Source of the DNA: Stigonema ocellatum SAG 48.90 = DSM 106950
Lineage (GTDB): Bacteria > Cyanobacteriota > Cyanobacteriia > Cyanobacteriales > Nostocaceae
DNA length: 64,000 nucleotides
Reading direction: 5' to 3'
NCBI GenBank assembly: GCA_016903675.1
Contig: JADQBA010000006.1
Location: 1 to 64,000 of the forward strand
Made by a program: the position numbers and the translations under genes. Position 1 is the first letter of the stretch; every line of letters begins with the position of its first letter. Under the pieces are notes generated by a model. The model was not told where the DNA came from. It made no database searches and saw nothing but the letters and a program-made list of their open reading frames with translations. Of this stretch, positions 35,085 to 44,076 are shown piece by piece.

Positions 35085-35426
35085 CTACTCATGAATTGCA
35101 CCATCAGGCATGATAGCGCCAGTGAGCTTTGCTTGTTCCAAGTTCGCTCCACCTAGTTTTGCATCTTTAAAGTTAGCTTTTTGTAAATTTGTACCTTGCA
35201 GGCTTGCCCCACGCAAATTGGTTGAAGTGAAATCTGCCCCATTCAAATCTTGATTGCTTATATTTACTCCACAAAGATTAGCTTCACTCAAATTTACCCC
35301 ACTCATTGTTACAGAGTAAATGCTTGCACCTAGCAAATTTACGCCTATCAAGTTAGCACCTTTTAAAATTGTCTGTCTTAATGTTGTTTGGGTCAAAATT
35401 GCTTTACTCAATTCTGCTCCAGTTAG
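35085..35426 (-). pseudogene. Pentapeptide-repeat protein, 3' part cut off by MITE insertion
   Basis: About 110 residues of pentapeptides (LTGAELSKAILTQTTLRQ, GVNISNQDLNGADFTS, GANLEQAKLTG). There is no ATG near its start, only an internal TTG. Removing the 108-bp element and one GTTAAC joins it in frame to the upstream ORF (LESVN + LTGAEL). Confidence 0.8.
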
Positions 35427-35432
35427 GTTAAC

Positions 35433-35540
35433 TCATATCTTGCACCATCATCTTATTGCAAAAAAAACAGCCTAAAACCCTGATTATTGCGTAGGGTGGG
35501 CACTGCCCACCAACCCTTATTGAGAAGGTGCAAGATGTCA
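35433..35540. repeat. 108-bp MITE-like element, copy 2, with GTTAAC target duplication
   Basis: Starts TCATATCTTGCACC and ends GGTGCAAGATGTCA (12 of 14 terminal bases inverted). The interior has GGGTGGGCACTGCCCACC. GTTAAC occurs directly on both sides (35427-35432 and 35541-35546). It is inserted in a pentapeptide-repeat gene and supplies its new stop codon. Confidence 0.85.
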
Positions 35541-36680
35541 GTTAACAGACTCTAAATTTGCCTGACTTAAGTTAGCCCCTTGCAAATTTGCCCCAGTGAG
35601 GTTAACAGATTCTAGCTTGGCTTGACTTAAGTTAGCTCCTTGCAGATTTGCGCCAAATAGGCTGACGTTTTTCAAAACAGCACCTGCTAAATTAGCATTT
35701 TTTAATGTTGCATTAGGAGCAATCAAATATGCTCCTGCTGAAGCCGGATCAAAATTTGTAGGGAAGATGGTATTCTCATCATAATAGCTATACTGTAAAT
35801 TAGCAGCATTAAGGTTGGCGAATTCTAGATTTGCTTTCAAAAATCTTACTTTGCTAAGATTGGCATTACTTAAATCTGCTCTTATCAATGTAGCTTGCTC
35901 CATATTTGCTCCGCTTAAATTCGCTTTCCTAAGATTCGCCTCACTAAGGTTTACCCCCAATGCCAAATCTGCCCCACTAAGATTGGATTCATTTAGGTTA
36001 GCCTGACAGAAGTTTAATCTAATTAGTCTGCTTTTACTCAAGTTGGTTTTTTTTAGGTTTGCTCTGCTCAGATTTAGATCGGTAAGAGTTTGTCCACTCA
36101 GATTGACTCCAGATATATTAATCCCTGTAAAATCCCGTTGTCCTGCTTTATATCGGCTCAAAAATTCTTCAGCACTGATGGGTTCCCCCTGACTTTCCTC
36201 CTCAGCTGCATAAATTCTATCTAACAAAAGCATCATTCTCTCTACTTTAAATTCTTCATCACTCAACGTTGTAACTGTTTGCTGTTTTTGAGTATCTGTA
36301 TGGATGTTTTGTTCATTTTTAGCAGCGTCCGTATCTACAGGAACAGCAACTGTTTGTACCAGTGCTTCTTTTGGCTGTTGTTTTAATAATGATGGACGTT
36401 TTTGAGGCCACCCCATTTGGCGCATTCTTTTGGCTCTTTTCCTTTCAGCATTCTCAAAATTCACTGCTTCATTTGGTGTGCTAATCATCTGAGTATTATC
36501 TAAACTCTTGTTCAGAGCAGATAACTGATTAAAGCGCTGTTGTAACTCCGTAACTTGTGCGGTTAATTGCGCCATCTCTTGCTGCAAATTTTCAACCAGC
36601 TGTAGTTCAGGTCTGGTATTAAATTCTTCTTTAAACTTATCTACATAGCGTTTGAGCCATTTGCTAAATATTCTACACAT
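35538..36680 (-). CDS. Pentapeptide-repeat protein with coiled-coil N-terminus, truncated by MITE
   Basis: 380 residues. The N-terminal part (1-160) has a coiled coil (LVENLQQEMAQLTAQVTEL), basic and Gln-rich linker, then EEFLSRYKAGQRDFTGINIS and pentapeptides to the end. An irregular loop (YSYYDENTIFPTNFDP), common in this family, interrupts the beta helix near residue 300. The native protein continued at least 110 residues; the stop TGA is the first codon of the inserted element. The truncated form may still be made. Confidence 0.8.
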   Translation of the reverse strand: MCRIFSKWLKRYVDKFKEEFNTRPELQLVENLQQEMAQLTAQVTELQQRFNQLSALNKSLDNTQMISTPNEAVNFENAERKRAKRMRQMGWPQKRPSLLKQQPKEALVQTVAVPVDTDAAKNEQNIHTDTQKQQTVTTLSDEEFKVERMMLLLDRIYAAEEESQGEPISAEEFLSRYKAGQRDFTGINISGVNLSGQTLTDLNLSRANLKKTNLSKSRLIRLNFCQANLNESNLSGADLALGVNLSEANLRKANLSGANMEQATLIRADLSNANLSKVRFLKANLEFANLNAANLQYSYYDENTIFPTNFDPASAGAYLIAPNATLKNANLAGAVLKNVSLFGANLQGANLSQAKLESVNLTGANLQGANLSQANLESVN

Positions 36681-36729
36681 AGAATTTTTTTTGAGTCATG
36701 ATCAGATTTGTGGGAAATGCGATCGCAGC

Positions 36730-36969
36730 TTACCAAGAAATGCGCTCTTGCCCTTCCTCTTCTAAATTTTTAGCACGTTCAAACCGCGAAATCAATTCTT
36801 CAATAATGCGCGGGTCATTAGTTCGCAGTCCCACCTCACGTTCACTACCAGAATCTCCAGAAGTTAAAAAGTTGTGACTGCCGAGCATCGCCCATGAGCG
36901 ATCGCATACCAAAAACTTCTCATGAGTTCCCAATAATTTCATGAGCAACCCTTTACAATTTATAACCAA
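36730..36969 (-). pseudogene. Phospholipase D-like fragment (second HKD motif)
   Basis: 79 residues containing THEKFLVCDRSWAMLGSHNF (HxKxxxxD with GSxN), the second catalytic HKD half of a PLD-superfamily enzyme. Full proteins need two such motifs over 350 residues or more; the upstream half is absent. Likely remnant of a PLD nuclease or lipase. Confidence 0.65.
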
Positions 36970-37035
36970 CTGTAGTGTTTAGGAGATTTCATTGAAAACC
37001 TCGGACATCATTCTTATCATCAAGTAGTATGATTT

Positions 37036-37344
37036 TTAACTACGATATTTATCCAGAGAGGTGTTTCCTGTGTTATTGCAGCCTATAGCCTCTCTTAGAA
37101 CACGTTTTAAATCATCAAAGATAGGTAGTTGCTGAATCTCTTGGCATAGCTTGCTTCTCGATTCACCGTTGCTAAGGCGTTGTATATAAATGGCTATCAG
37201 TAGCGCTTCAAGACCAAACTTAGAAAGCATATCAGCTGCTATACCCACAATCCCAAGTAATGATAAAATGGCTGAATCAGTGCAACCAGGTTTGGAGGTG
37301 TTCCAAAATGTTGGTAAGACACTGAGTGATGTAACAGCCAACAC
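37036..37344 (-). CDS. Short hypothetical protein (uncertain)
   Basis: 102 residues with a hydrophobic helix (LSLLGIVGIAADMLSKFGLE) followed by a charged helical end (IQQLPIFDDLKRVLREAIG). Composition looks protein-like but I do not recognise a family. It overlaps a plus-strand remnant, so only one of the two is likely genuine. Confidence 0.3.
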   Translation of the reverse strand: MLAVTSLSVLPTFWNTSKPGCTDSAILSLLGIVGIAADMLSKFGLEALLIAIYIQRLSNGESRSKLCQEIQQLPIFDDLKRVLREAIGCNNTGNTSLDKYRS

Positions 37345-37638
37345 TGTTGGGTTTACTGCTTCTAGTGTCGCGTTCGCGCTTCGCGTGCCGAAGGCATCGC
37401 CGATGCTCTCAAAGACCTTCCAAGAACAGCAGAAGAATTAACTAGAGAAATGCCTAAAATTGCGAATAGGCTAACGCACCGGGCGGGTTTGCGAGTGGGA
37501 GACGCACCTAGGTCGGATGCAGATGTGATGAAGCTGTTTGAGAAGATTCCTGGCACTTCTAAGCTGGGAGCCAATGAAATTCATATTCGTCAATGCTGCT
37601 TGTCTTCAGACATCGCTGCCAATTTCTCCCATCACTAA
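37260..37638 (+). pseudogene. Helical protein gene broken by palindromic repeats
   Basis: Protein-like stretches VFQNVGKTLSDVTANTVGFT, then IADALKDLPRTAEELTREMP (different frame), then VMKLFEKIPGTSKLGANEI are separated by palindromic inserts (CGCGTTCGCGCTTCGCG near 37370; ACGCACCGGGCGGGTTTGCG near 37473). The frame shifts across the first insert. Family unknown. Confidence 0.35.
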
Positions 37639-37890
37639 CATTAACTTAACCCACTTTCCGCACTTCATCGTGTAATACGCATAGATTTCCAAATTTTCAC
37701 CAACAATGGTTAAATAAACAACAGAAATTTTCAATGAATTTAAGTATTAATATTTAAGTTGTGAACCATTATTAAGAATTTTTCTTGAAAAGGGAGATAA
37801 TACATTTTGAAGTGCGGAATGTGGGCTTAATATATCTTTCCATTGAAGGCGCTCGGCTGTAGATACATCAATCCGTCCTTATAATTAACT

Positions 37891-38949
37891 ATGCCCAGAC
37901 AACGTTCGGTAAATAGGTTAAAAAATAGTATAAATTTATCAAATAAACTCATTAAATTATCTGGAAATATATGGGAATTTGCTAATGAAACAGTGTTAGA
38001 AAACTTTGTTTGGTCAAACTTGACTCATCTTTTTAGTTTAATTCCCTTAGAGCGCCAGCATCTTATTAATGGCGAACGTTGCGATATTATTGCAGTTTCA
38101 AATGAAGGCCAGTTAGTAATAATGGAGCTAAAAAACACTCAGGATAGAGGAATTGTACAGCAGTTAACAAGATACTATGCCTCTATTATAGAGATTAAAC
38201 CATTCAATGTAGATTACAATCAACCCGTCAAGTTAGTTGCAATAACTCGCAAATTTCATAAACATAACTTTATAGATAGAGAATATAGCAAGCTAGCAAT
38301 TGAGTTTATCGAATTTAAAATTGAAGAGAAAAAAGATGAAGGATTATATTTACGGTTAAATCATTTAGACAATAATGAAACAAAGTTAGCTAAAATTGAT
38401 TATCAGCCACAACAGTTACACAAACTTCAAGATCATTTGCCACCAGTACCTAATCTACTAACAAAGATTATGAAGCCTTGTTCTGCCGAACAAAAGCAAA
38501 TAATACTGCAAGTCAGAGAAAGAATTTTATGCTTCCACGAACGCATCCAAGAAATTAAAGGAGCAAATTGTGTTAAGTATGGTAGAGGCGGTAAGATATG
38601 TGCAGAAATACGTCCAAACAACTCAAAAATCCCAGGTTTTGTACAACCTGTATTGTTTTTATACTTACCTATACCTGATAAGTATACACTCTTATCTTTA
38701 GATAATGTGGAGCAAAATAACATACGTAAACATCCTTTAGGCAGAATGCAAATTTCATCTGCCGATACTAGAGGAAATTGGAATACGTTTACATCATTGG
38801 GTGTAGCTTATCATATTCCACCAGGGAAACGAAGCATAATAAAATCATATGGCATGAATTCATTCTCTCGATTTATAACTAGTCAATCTGAGTCTGATTT
38901 ATATACACTTGTTGATTTAGCTTTGCTTTCGTGGTTAGATAGGTTATAG
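37891..38949 (+). CDS. PD-(D/E)XK nuclease-like protein (NucS/DUF91 type)
   Basis: 352 residues. The N-terminal half carries the nuclease core: ERCDIIAVSNEGQLVIMELK (Asp, then Glu-x-Lys) near residues 60-82, followed by QQLTRYYASI. The C-terminal half (about 200-350) is not recognised. Similar proteins are annotated as endonuclease NucS-like or RecB-like DNA repair/defence nucleases. AT-rich relative to its neighbours, which suggests acquisition. The 3' end overlaps a truncated RNase H gene on the other strand. Confidence 0.7.
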   Translation: MPRQRSVNRLKNSINLSNKLIKLSGNIWEFANETVLENFVWSNLTHLFSLIPLERQHLINGERCDIIAVSNEGQLVIMELKNTQDRGIVQQLTRYYASIIEIKPFNVDYNQPVKLVAITRKFHKHNFIDREYSKLAIEFIEFKIEEKKDEGLYLRLNHLDNNETKLAKIDYQPQQLHKLQDHLPPVPNLLTKIMKPCSAEQKQIILQVRERILCFHERIQEIKGANCVKYGRGGKICAEIRPNNSKIPGFVQPVLFLYLPIPDKYTLLSLDNVEQNNIRKHPLGRMQISSADTRGNWNTFTSLGVAYHIPPGKRSIIKSYGMNSFSRFITSQSESDLYTLVDLALLSWLDRL

Positions 38950-39203
38950 CAATCGCGATCGCTATTCGGCGGATAGGAGTATCGCAACAGTTTGATGCGC
39001 TGACAACCAAGTTCCAGAGCTTTTTTTAGTCCCGCAATTGCACCTGAATACTCAGCAACATTATTCGTTTGCACTCCTAAATCCACAGTTACAGTCAACG
39101 ATTCCCCTGTTGGTAAATCAATAATCGCTGCTCCTGAAGCTGGACCTGGATTGGTGGGCTCAGCAGCACCGTCAAAATGAATAACTGTCCAATCTTCGTT
39201 CAT
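38883..39203 (-). pseudogene. RNase HI-like protein, C-terminally truncated
   Basis: Begins MNEDWTVIHFDGAAEPTNPG and continues through TNNVAEYSGAIAGLKKALEL, giving the first two catalytic acids of RNase HI (D in HFDG, E in NVAEY). After GCQRIKL the match ends and a repeat (ATCGCTATTCGGCGGATAGG) supplies unrelated codons. The DS(x)L and final Asp motifs are missing, so it is probably inactive. Confidence 0.65.
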
Positions 39204-39302
39204 CTTAGTTGGTCATAATTTTATTTTCTACAATCTAGCTGAGTACTTATGGCTAAAGGTGAATAGGAATTGGGGATTGGTGATATGGGAATAGAAAATT
39301 TG

Positions 39303-39345
39303 TCCCATTCCCCATTCCCCATTCCCTATTCCCCATTCCCCATTT
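39303..39345. repeat. CCCATTC-type tandem repeat at the DUF2301 stop
   Basis: Six or so 7-bp units (CCCATTC/CCTATTC). The stop codon and last residues (GNGE) of the DUF2301 protein are formed by this array. Confidence 0.8.
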
Positions 39346-39988
39346 TTTTCTGTTCCTTCAAATAAGCGAACACAGACTTATCCCCTATATCTGGATTAAT
39401 GGCTTGCACAGCTTTACGCAAGGCAAACACGACAAACAGAACTGCCCAAACTCCTAATAAAACACCTTCCCATTCAGTTGGCAACACCCCTAGGAGATGT
39501 CCTAGCAGCAGTAGCGGTACTATTGGTGTCAATAATTTTGTTTCCAGACGATTAAAGCAAAATGCTTCTTTGAAATAAATCCCTGTTAAAGCTGCAAATG
39601 TAAAACCCACTCCCAACAAGGTGACTGGTTGAGTGTAAACAGTAACAGCTAAAGGTTCACTGCTAGACAGAGCCAGTACAATTGCGGTAAGACTGCCAAT
39701 AGCCCAAAAAACTTGCAAAACTCGGTGCAGTAGTGCCATGTAGATGTGAATGGTAAGTAAACTCACACCAAGCGCAAGACTAAAACAGGCATACAAAGGC
39801 GTTAGTAATGGGAAAACAGTAGGGTCATTTTTGAGCAAAACCAACGCACTACCGATGGCAAAGCTGAGGGAAGCTATCATTAATCCAGTGCGGTAGATAA
39901 TTACACCAGTGCGATCGCTCTGAGTAATTGTAAATCCCCCAAACTGACCTTGATAAATTTCGGGTTGAGATTGTTGTAGTTGAGTCAT
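39326..39988 (-). CDS. DUF2301 integral membrane protein
   Basis: 220 residues, six or seven hydrophobic segments (GLMIASLSFAIGSALVLL; ACFSLALGVSLLTIHIYMAL; LLGVGFTFAALTGIYFKEAF; LGVWAVLFVVFAL). The GIYFKEAFCF motif and N-terminal QGQFGGFTI are typical of this cyanobacterial/plastid family. Function is unknown. The C-terminal residues come from a microsatellite. Confidence 0.8.
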   Translation of the reverse strand: MTQLQQSQPEIYQGQFGGFTITQSDRTGVIIYRTGLMIASLSFAIGSALVLLKNDPTVFPLLTPLYACFSLALGVSLLTIHIYMALLHRVLQVFWAIGSLTAIVLALSSSEPLAVTVYTQPVTLLGVGFTFAALTGIYFKEAFCFNRLETKLLTPIVPLLLLGHLLGVLPTEWEGVLLGVWAVLFVVFALRKAVQAINPDIGDKSVFAYLKEQKKMGNGE

Positions 39989-40046
39989 AGTTTGCTATTA
40001 AAAAATTTGCGTATCAATTTTTACTTTCTTAGACTTATGTAGCAAT

Positions 40047-40841
40047 TTAAAAAAAGCTCAAATATACCGGAACCCTATTCTGTGCGGAAATTTGCAACTG
40101 TAACTTAGCATTACCACTATTGATAGCAATTTCTACCCAACCGTGACTACCAACTAAAGCAACCGCATCCCCAACCTTTACATTACCGTAAGTTTCACAT
40201 CCGGGAATACTCAATCCTGCCATCTGTACAGACCAAGATTTGCCTTGCACATAACTTCCAGGAATGTTGGTAACAAGGTTGCCGAAGTAGTCAATATATT
40301 GAATATAACCCACCACACCAGTTTCTGTTTGACTGCATTGGGCTATATCCAGCATTACTAAGGTAGCGGGGTCAATTTCTCGTCCTAAATGTTTGAGGGG
40401 TACGCCACTGGCAAGATGTGCTCCGACTGGTGCAAAGATATCCCTCCCGTGAAAAGTCCTACTAGGTTGAGCGGTTCGCCAATATTCAGATTTTGTGAGT
40501 TCCACAACCGCAAGGGCTGGATTTTGACTTAGTACCCCACTGAATATACCATTGTCTGGTCCTACTAAAAACCCTTGAGCCAATTCAACTGCGATCGCTC
40601 GTCGTACACCTCCCACACCCGGATCTACCACCGCCACATGCACTGTCCCCACTGGGAAATACGAGTAAGCGTTCATCAGGCAAAACCTAGCTGCCGTGAT
40701 ATTTTGTGGGGGTATGTGGTGTGTCAAGTCTACCACCGTTAGCGTTGGGTTGATTTGGGCAATGACCCCTTTCATCACGCCCACGTACACATCGCCATTG
40801 CCAAAATCGCTCAGTAAGGTCAGGAGTGGTTGTTGACCCAT
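40047..40841 (-). CDS. SAM hydroxide adenosyltransferase (SAM hydrolase, DUF62)
   Basis: 264 residues from the ATG at 40841 (MGQQPLLTLLSDFGNGDVY); a GTG eight codons upstream is less likely. Conserved motifs: LSDFG, VDLTHHIPPQNI, VAVVDPGVGG, LVGPDNGIFS, TFHGRDIFAPVGAHLA. The family hydrolyses S-adenosylmethionine to adenosine and methionine, and is related to fluorinase/chlorinase. The N-terminal two thirds binds SAM; a small C-terminal beta barrel follows. No operon partner. Confidence 0.88.
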   Translation of the reverse strand: MGQQPLLTLLSDFGNGDVYVGVMKGVIAQINPTLTVVDLTHHIPPQNITAARFCLMNAYSYFPVGTVHVAVVDPGVGGVRRAIAVELAQGFLVGPDNGIFSGVLSQNPALAVVELTKSEYWRTAQPSRTFHGRDIFAPVGAHLASGVPLKHLGREIDPATLVMLDIAQCSQTETGVVGYIQYIDYFGNLVTNIPGSYVQGKSWSVQMAGLSIPGCETYGNVKVGDAVALVGSHGWVEIAINSGNAKLQLQISAQNRVPVYLSFF

Positions 40842-40918
40842 TTGCTGAAAGAAGATAAATTCCACTAAGATTATATTAAATAGATTTTTTCTGTAGTGTA
40901 AGTAACGAAATTTTTGTT

Positions 40919-41116
40919 ATGTTAGGAAAAGAAGACATAAAAAGGCAAAGGAGAACAGCTATGCTCACAAACCGGGTGGAAGCTGCCAAAAAAGCGCGAG
41001 AACTACATCGCCAGAATATTCAAAAAAGCTTAGAGCATCGCTTGGAAGTGGCTAAAGCTGAAGGTGATGAAAGGCTAATTCGTCAGTTAGAAGCGGAAGT
41101 TAAGTATTCTGGCTAA
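40919..41116 (+). CDS. Small basic helical protein
   Basis: 65 residues, rich in Arg, Lys and Glu (RQRRTAMLTNRVEAAKKARE), predicted all helix. The type is conserved in cyanobacteria but of unknown function. It is followed 35 bp later by a good terminator, supporting a real transcription unit. Confidence 0.55.
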   Translation: MLGKEDIKRQRRTAMLTNRVEAAKKARELHRQNIQKSLEHRLEVAKAEGDERLIRQLEAEVKYSG

Positions 41117-41151
41117 TTGAAAAATTTCTGGTTCATAGTTTTGTTGTGTTA

Positions 41152-41175
41152 AAACCTGCTTTGGCGGGTTTTTTG
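41152..41175 (+). terminator. Rho-independent terminator
   Basis: Stem AAACCTGC/GCGGGTTT with TTTG loop, followed by TTTTTTGC. It ends the 40919-41116 gene. Confidence 0.75.
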
Positions 41176-41295
41176 CTTTAACCCCGATCTGAACAATCAC
41201 GGGAGCGCTTTACAATTTGTTAAGCACTGGTTATAATGAATGCAAGTAAATGCTCGCATTCATGATGTCAGCAACCCCGCTCCTGTAGGTTGCCA

Positions 41296-42873
41296 ATGGG
41301 AAGAGAACATCCTATACAGTCTGGTTATGTCTATGGACCTCGGAAGTGGGCGATCGCAGCCGCAGTTTCTCTAGGTGCCATTCTAGAACTCATTGATACC
41401 AGCATTGTCAATGTTGCCTTGACAGATATTCAAGCGAGTTTAGGAGCAACAATTACCGAAGTTGGCTGGGTTGTAACTGCATATGCGATCGCCAACGTTA
41501 TCTTGATTCCTTTAACTGCTTGGCTGGGAGATTACTTTGGCAAGAAGACCTACTTCATCTTCTCACTGATTGGTTTTACCATTGCCTCAGTATTTTGCGG
41601 TTTTTCCTTTAGTCTCCCGATGCTGATTGTTTCACGCATTGTTCAAGGTTTATGCGGTGGAGGGTTGCTAGCCAAAGCTCAAGCAATCCTTTTCGAGACC
41701 TTTCCACCTGAAGAGCAAGGTATCGCCCAAGCGGTTTTTGGGGTTGGGGTGATTTCCGGACCTGCCATTGGTCCGACTCTAGGGGGATATCTAACCGATG
41801 GACTGGGTTGGCGCTGGATCTTCTTTGTCAATATTCCCTTTGGTATCTTGGCTGTGGTCATGGTTTGGATGTTTTTACTGAAGGACAAAAACAAAGGTGA
41901 GGAGCAAAATCGAAGCGTTGATTGGTGGGGAATTGGGCTGTTGGCGATCGCCATAGGCAGCTTCCAGACGGTGTTAGAGGAAGGGCAAAAAGACTACTGG
42001 TTTGAATCTAGTTTCATCTCCACCCTCACAATGGTTGGTTTCATCGGACTGGGACTGTTCGTCTGGCGAGAACTCTCGACCAAACATCCTGCGGTTGATT
42101 TAAGAGTACTGCGTCACCGCTCCCTAGCAGCAGGGAGTCTTTACTCAGGAATTCTTGGTATGGGACTTTACGGAGCGCTCTTTGCTGTACCAATTTTTGC
42201 CCAAAGTATACTCCACTTTACGGCAACGCAGACGGGACTGTTGCTGGCTCCTGGAGCCTTAGCCTCAGCGATCACGATGATTATGTTAGGTAAATTATCT
42301 GGTAAAGTGGATGCCAGACTGCTGATTGGTAGCGGTGCTATTGGCATGTCATTAGTCATGTTTCAACTGTCAAGCATCACCCCACAGACAGGGACAGATG
42401 ATTTATTTTGGTCCTTGATAGCGCGAGGAGCAGTGACAGTTCTGATGTTTCTCCCCCTAAGTCTGGCAACTTTGGCTCCCCTACCTAAAGAAGATATTTC
42501 AGCCGGATCTGGCTTTTACAATCTCACCCGCCAATTAGGGGGTAGCCTAGGAATTGCTATCCTGACTACGTTGCTGGATCGACGGGAGGCTTTCCATCGA
42601 GCCATGCTGGTGACTCATATTACTCCTTACGATTCCCAAACCAATCAACGCCTCGACTTGTTGACTGGGCTATTTCAGAGCCGAGGGATGGATGCAGCCA
42701 CAGCTCATCAGCAGGCACTAACCGTAATTGATCAGACGGTCAATCAACAAGCTGCCGTTTTGTCTTTCGCTGATATCTTTAGGGTGGTGGGAATTGTGTT
42801 TCTTTGCTCACTGCCGCTGTTACTATTTTTAGGTAAAGGCGGTGTTCGTGCTAAAGCTCCAGCTGCTCATTAA
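41296..42873 (+). CDS. DHA2-family MFS efflux transporter (EmrB/QacA type)
   Basis: 525 residues from the ATG at 41296 (a TTG two codons upstream is in frame). Fourteen hydrophobic segments are expected. Diagnostic sequences: ILELIDTSIVNVALTDIQ in helix 1, WLGDYFGKK in loop 2-3, and motif C GVISGPAIGPTLGGYLTD. The family exports drugs and toxins by proton antiport; the substrate is unknown. No HlyD-like partner gene is adjacent, which is unusual for EmrB-like pumps. A hairpin with CCCCGGT/ACCGGGG arms follows. Confidence 0.85.
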   Translation: MGREHPIQSGYVYGPRKWAIAAAVSLGAILELIDTSIVNVALTDIQASLGATITEVGWVVTAYAIANVILIPLTAWLGDYFGKKTYFIFSLIGFTIASVFCGFSFSLPMLIVSRIVQGLCGGGLLAKAQAILFETFPPEEQGIAQAVFGVGVISGPAIGPTLGGYLTDGLGWRWIFFVNIPFGILAVVMVWMFLLKDKNKGEEQNRSVDWWGIGLLAIAIGSFQTVLEEGQKDYWFESSFISTLTMVGFIGLGLFVWRELSTKHPAVDLRVLRHRSLAAGSLYSGILGMGLYGALFAVPIFAQSILHFTATQTGLLLAPGALASAITMIMLGKLSGKVDARLLIGSGAIGMSLVMFQLSSITPQTGTDDLFWSLIARGAVTVLMFLPLSLATLAPLPKEDISAGSGFYNLTRQLGGSLGIAILTTLLDRREAFHRAMLVTHITPYDSQTNQRLDLLTGLFQSRGMDAATAHQQALTVIDQTVNQQAAVLSFADIFRVVGIVFLCSLPLLLFLGKGGVRAKAPAAH

Positions 42874-42938
42874 TCCCTCTTGCTTCATTCTCCCGAACCG
42901 CCACAAGATTATTATTTCTGGAAATGTCTAATAAAAAT

Positions 42939-42957
42939 CCCCGGTATTTAACCGGGG
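42939..42957 (+). terminator. Stem-loop downstream of the MFS gene
   Basis: CCCCGGT-ATTTA-ACCGGGG, 7-bp perfect stem, followed by TGTTATATAATTTG rather than a clean T-run. Probable transcription terminator. Confidence 0.55.
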
Positions 42958-43087
42958 TGTTATATAATTTGACACTCTTGCACTTGATTCATACGATACC
43001 TACTCTTAAATCTACATATGTGCCAAAATGCCAATTGCAGCAATTGGTCCTACAGACTGCCTTACCAATCGGTTGGATGCCCAGAAT

Positions 43088-43124
43088 GTCCCCATTAACT
43101 GAATCCCCGCAAGGAGACTGAAAC
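43088..43124. repeat. Solitary CRISPR-repeat-like 37-mer
   Basis: The stretch has the layout of a cyanobacterial CRISPR repeat: a CCATTAACTGAATCCCCGC core, CAAGGAGAC and the typical terminal GAAAC. Only one copy is seen, with no second copy within 200 bp and no cas genes, so it is not an array. Confidence 0.35.
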
Positions 43125-43459
43125 TAGTCAATCGCAGTCTGAACAGCGGGAGGGACTGCGGTCGCCAATAACATATAATACTGATGTACTCCCTAGTCGC
43201 AAAAAAATTATGGCCCTAATTCAGACAAACCCTGTTTTGGTCTGATTGCTACAGGTAGCGAGTGTATTTTCGTTAAATTAGTTAAAACAAATCCACCCCG
43301 TTACGCTTTATCAAAGGGGTTTTTAATGCGTAATCCAGGTAATGAATTATACGATTTGCTGCGGATTTTTAAGAGTCTGATACAAATAGCGGGTGTTTGA
43401 AATTGAAGAATATTCGGTAGGTGCGTATCAAATAGAAACAAGCATTACCGTCCACCCTT

Positions 43460-43487
43460 GTAGAGACGCGATTAATCGCGTCTCTAC
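43460..43487. repeat. 28-bp perfect palindrome, copy 1
   Basis: GTAGAGACGCGATT and its complement form a perfect palindrome. Identical at 55566-55593; a variant lies at 63109-63137. Confidence 0.85.
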
Positions 43488-44076
43488 TTTTTCACCAGAT
43501 GTCTAGTGCTATCACTGCTATTGGCGATCGCTCGCACTATGACTTAAACACCTGATAAATCTAAAGAGCCAGTGCTGTTCGCGCTACTAGGCGACCTCAG
43601 GAGAAGGACCATAGAAGTTGCTTGGAGGGTTTCGGGATCTCACGGCAACTGGCGTTGGTTTCCCTCGTCAATCCGCGATTCTCAATATTTCTGCCGCCTG
43701 AACACCAAGAAGACTTGATATTATAACAATTTTAGTTTATAATAAAAATATCAGCGCTGTAATAATCGGCTAAATAAGATGTAGCAGTACACCTAAATAA
43801 TGCGGGAAGGCTGGTAGCACCGTATTTTTAAATCGGAGCGGAAAGCCGACACGACGGAGTTTATTTGCCGTGCAGATAATTGTGTCACACAATTATCTAA
43901 GCGATTTGAATAAATTAGGGTGCAAAGCTGCTACCAACTCCTAGCATGAATCCGCATACGTTGAAATCGTCGTGTGGCTTAATGGAGGAGAAACAGCGAG
44001 TTAGTCACTGTGCTGGCAAGCAGATTTGTATTGGACTCTGTTAGCTGAGCCTTTTTCTTGATGAGGTTAAGTAGTC

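Larger units (their letters stand above)
36970..37890. other. Region of decayed genes and palindromic inserts
   Basis: Contains the uncertain minus-strand ORF at 37036-37344 and the broken plus-strand ORF at 37260-37638. Apart from these it is AT-rich and featureless up to the nuclease gene. Confidence 0.5.
42874..44076. other. 1.2-kb intergenic region with repeats
   Basis: No gene accepted. Contains a hairpin (42939-42957), a CRISPR-repeat-like 37-mer (43088-43124), a hairpin with T-run near 43295-43325 (CCACCCCGTTACG.. GGGGTTTTT), a 28-bp palindrome (43460-43487), palindromic repeats near 43560-43690, and the perfect hairpin AGATAATTGTG-TCA-CACAATTATCT at 43875-43899. Confidence 0.5.

Noticed and set aside
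42924..43121. 65-codon plus-strand ORF after the MFS gene
   Set aside because: It spans the terminator hairpin and runs into the CRISPR-like repeat; no protein-like pattern and no ribosome binding site.
43088..43124. CRISPR array
   Set aside because: Only a single repeat-like copy, no spacing pattern and no cas genes, so listed only as a solitary repeat.
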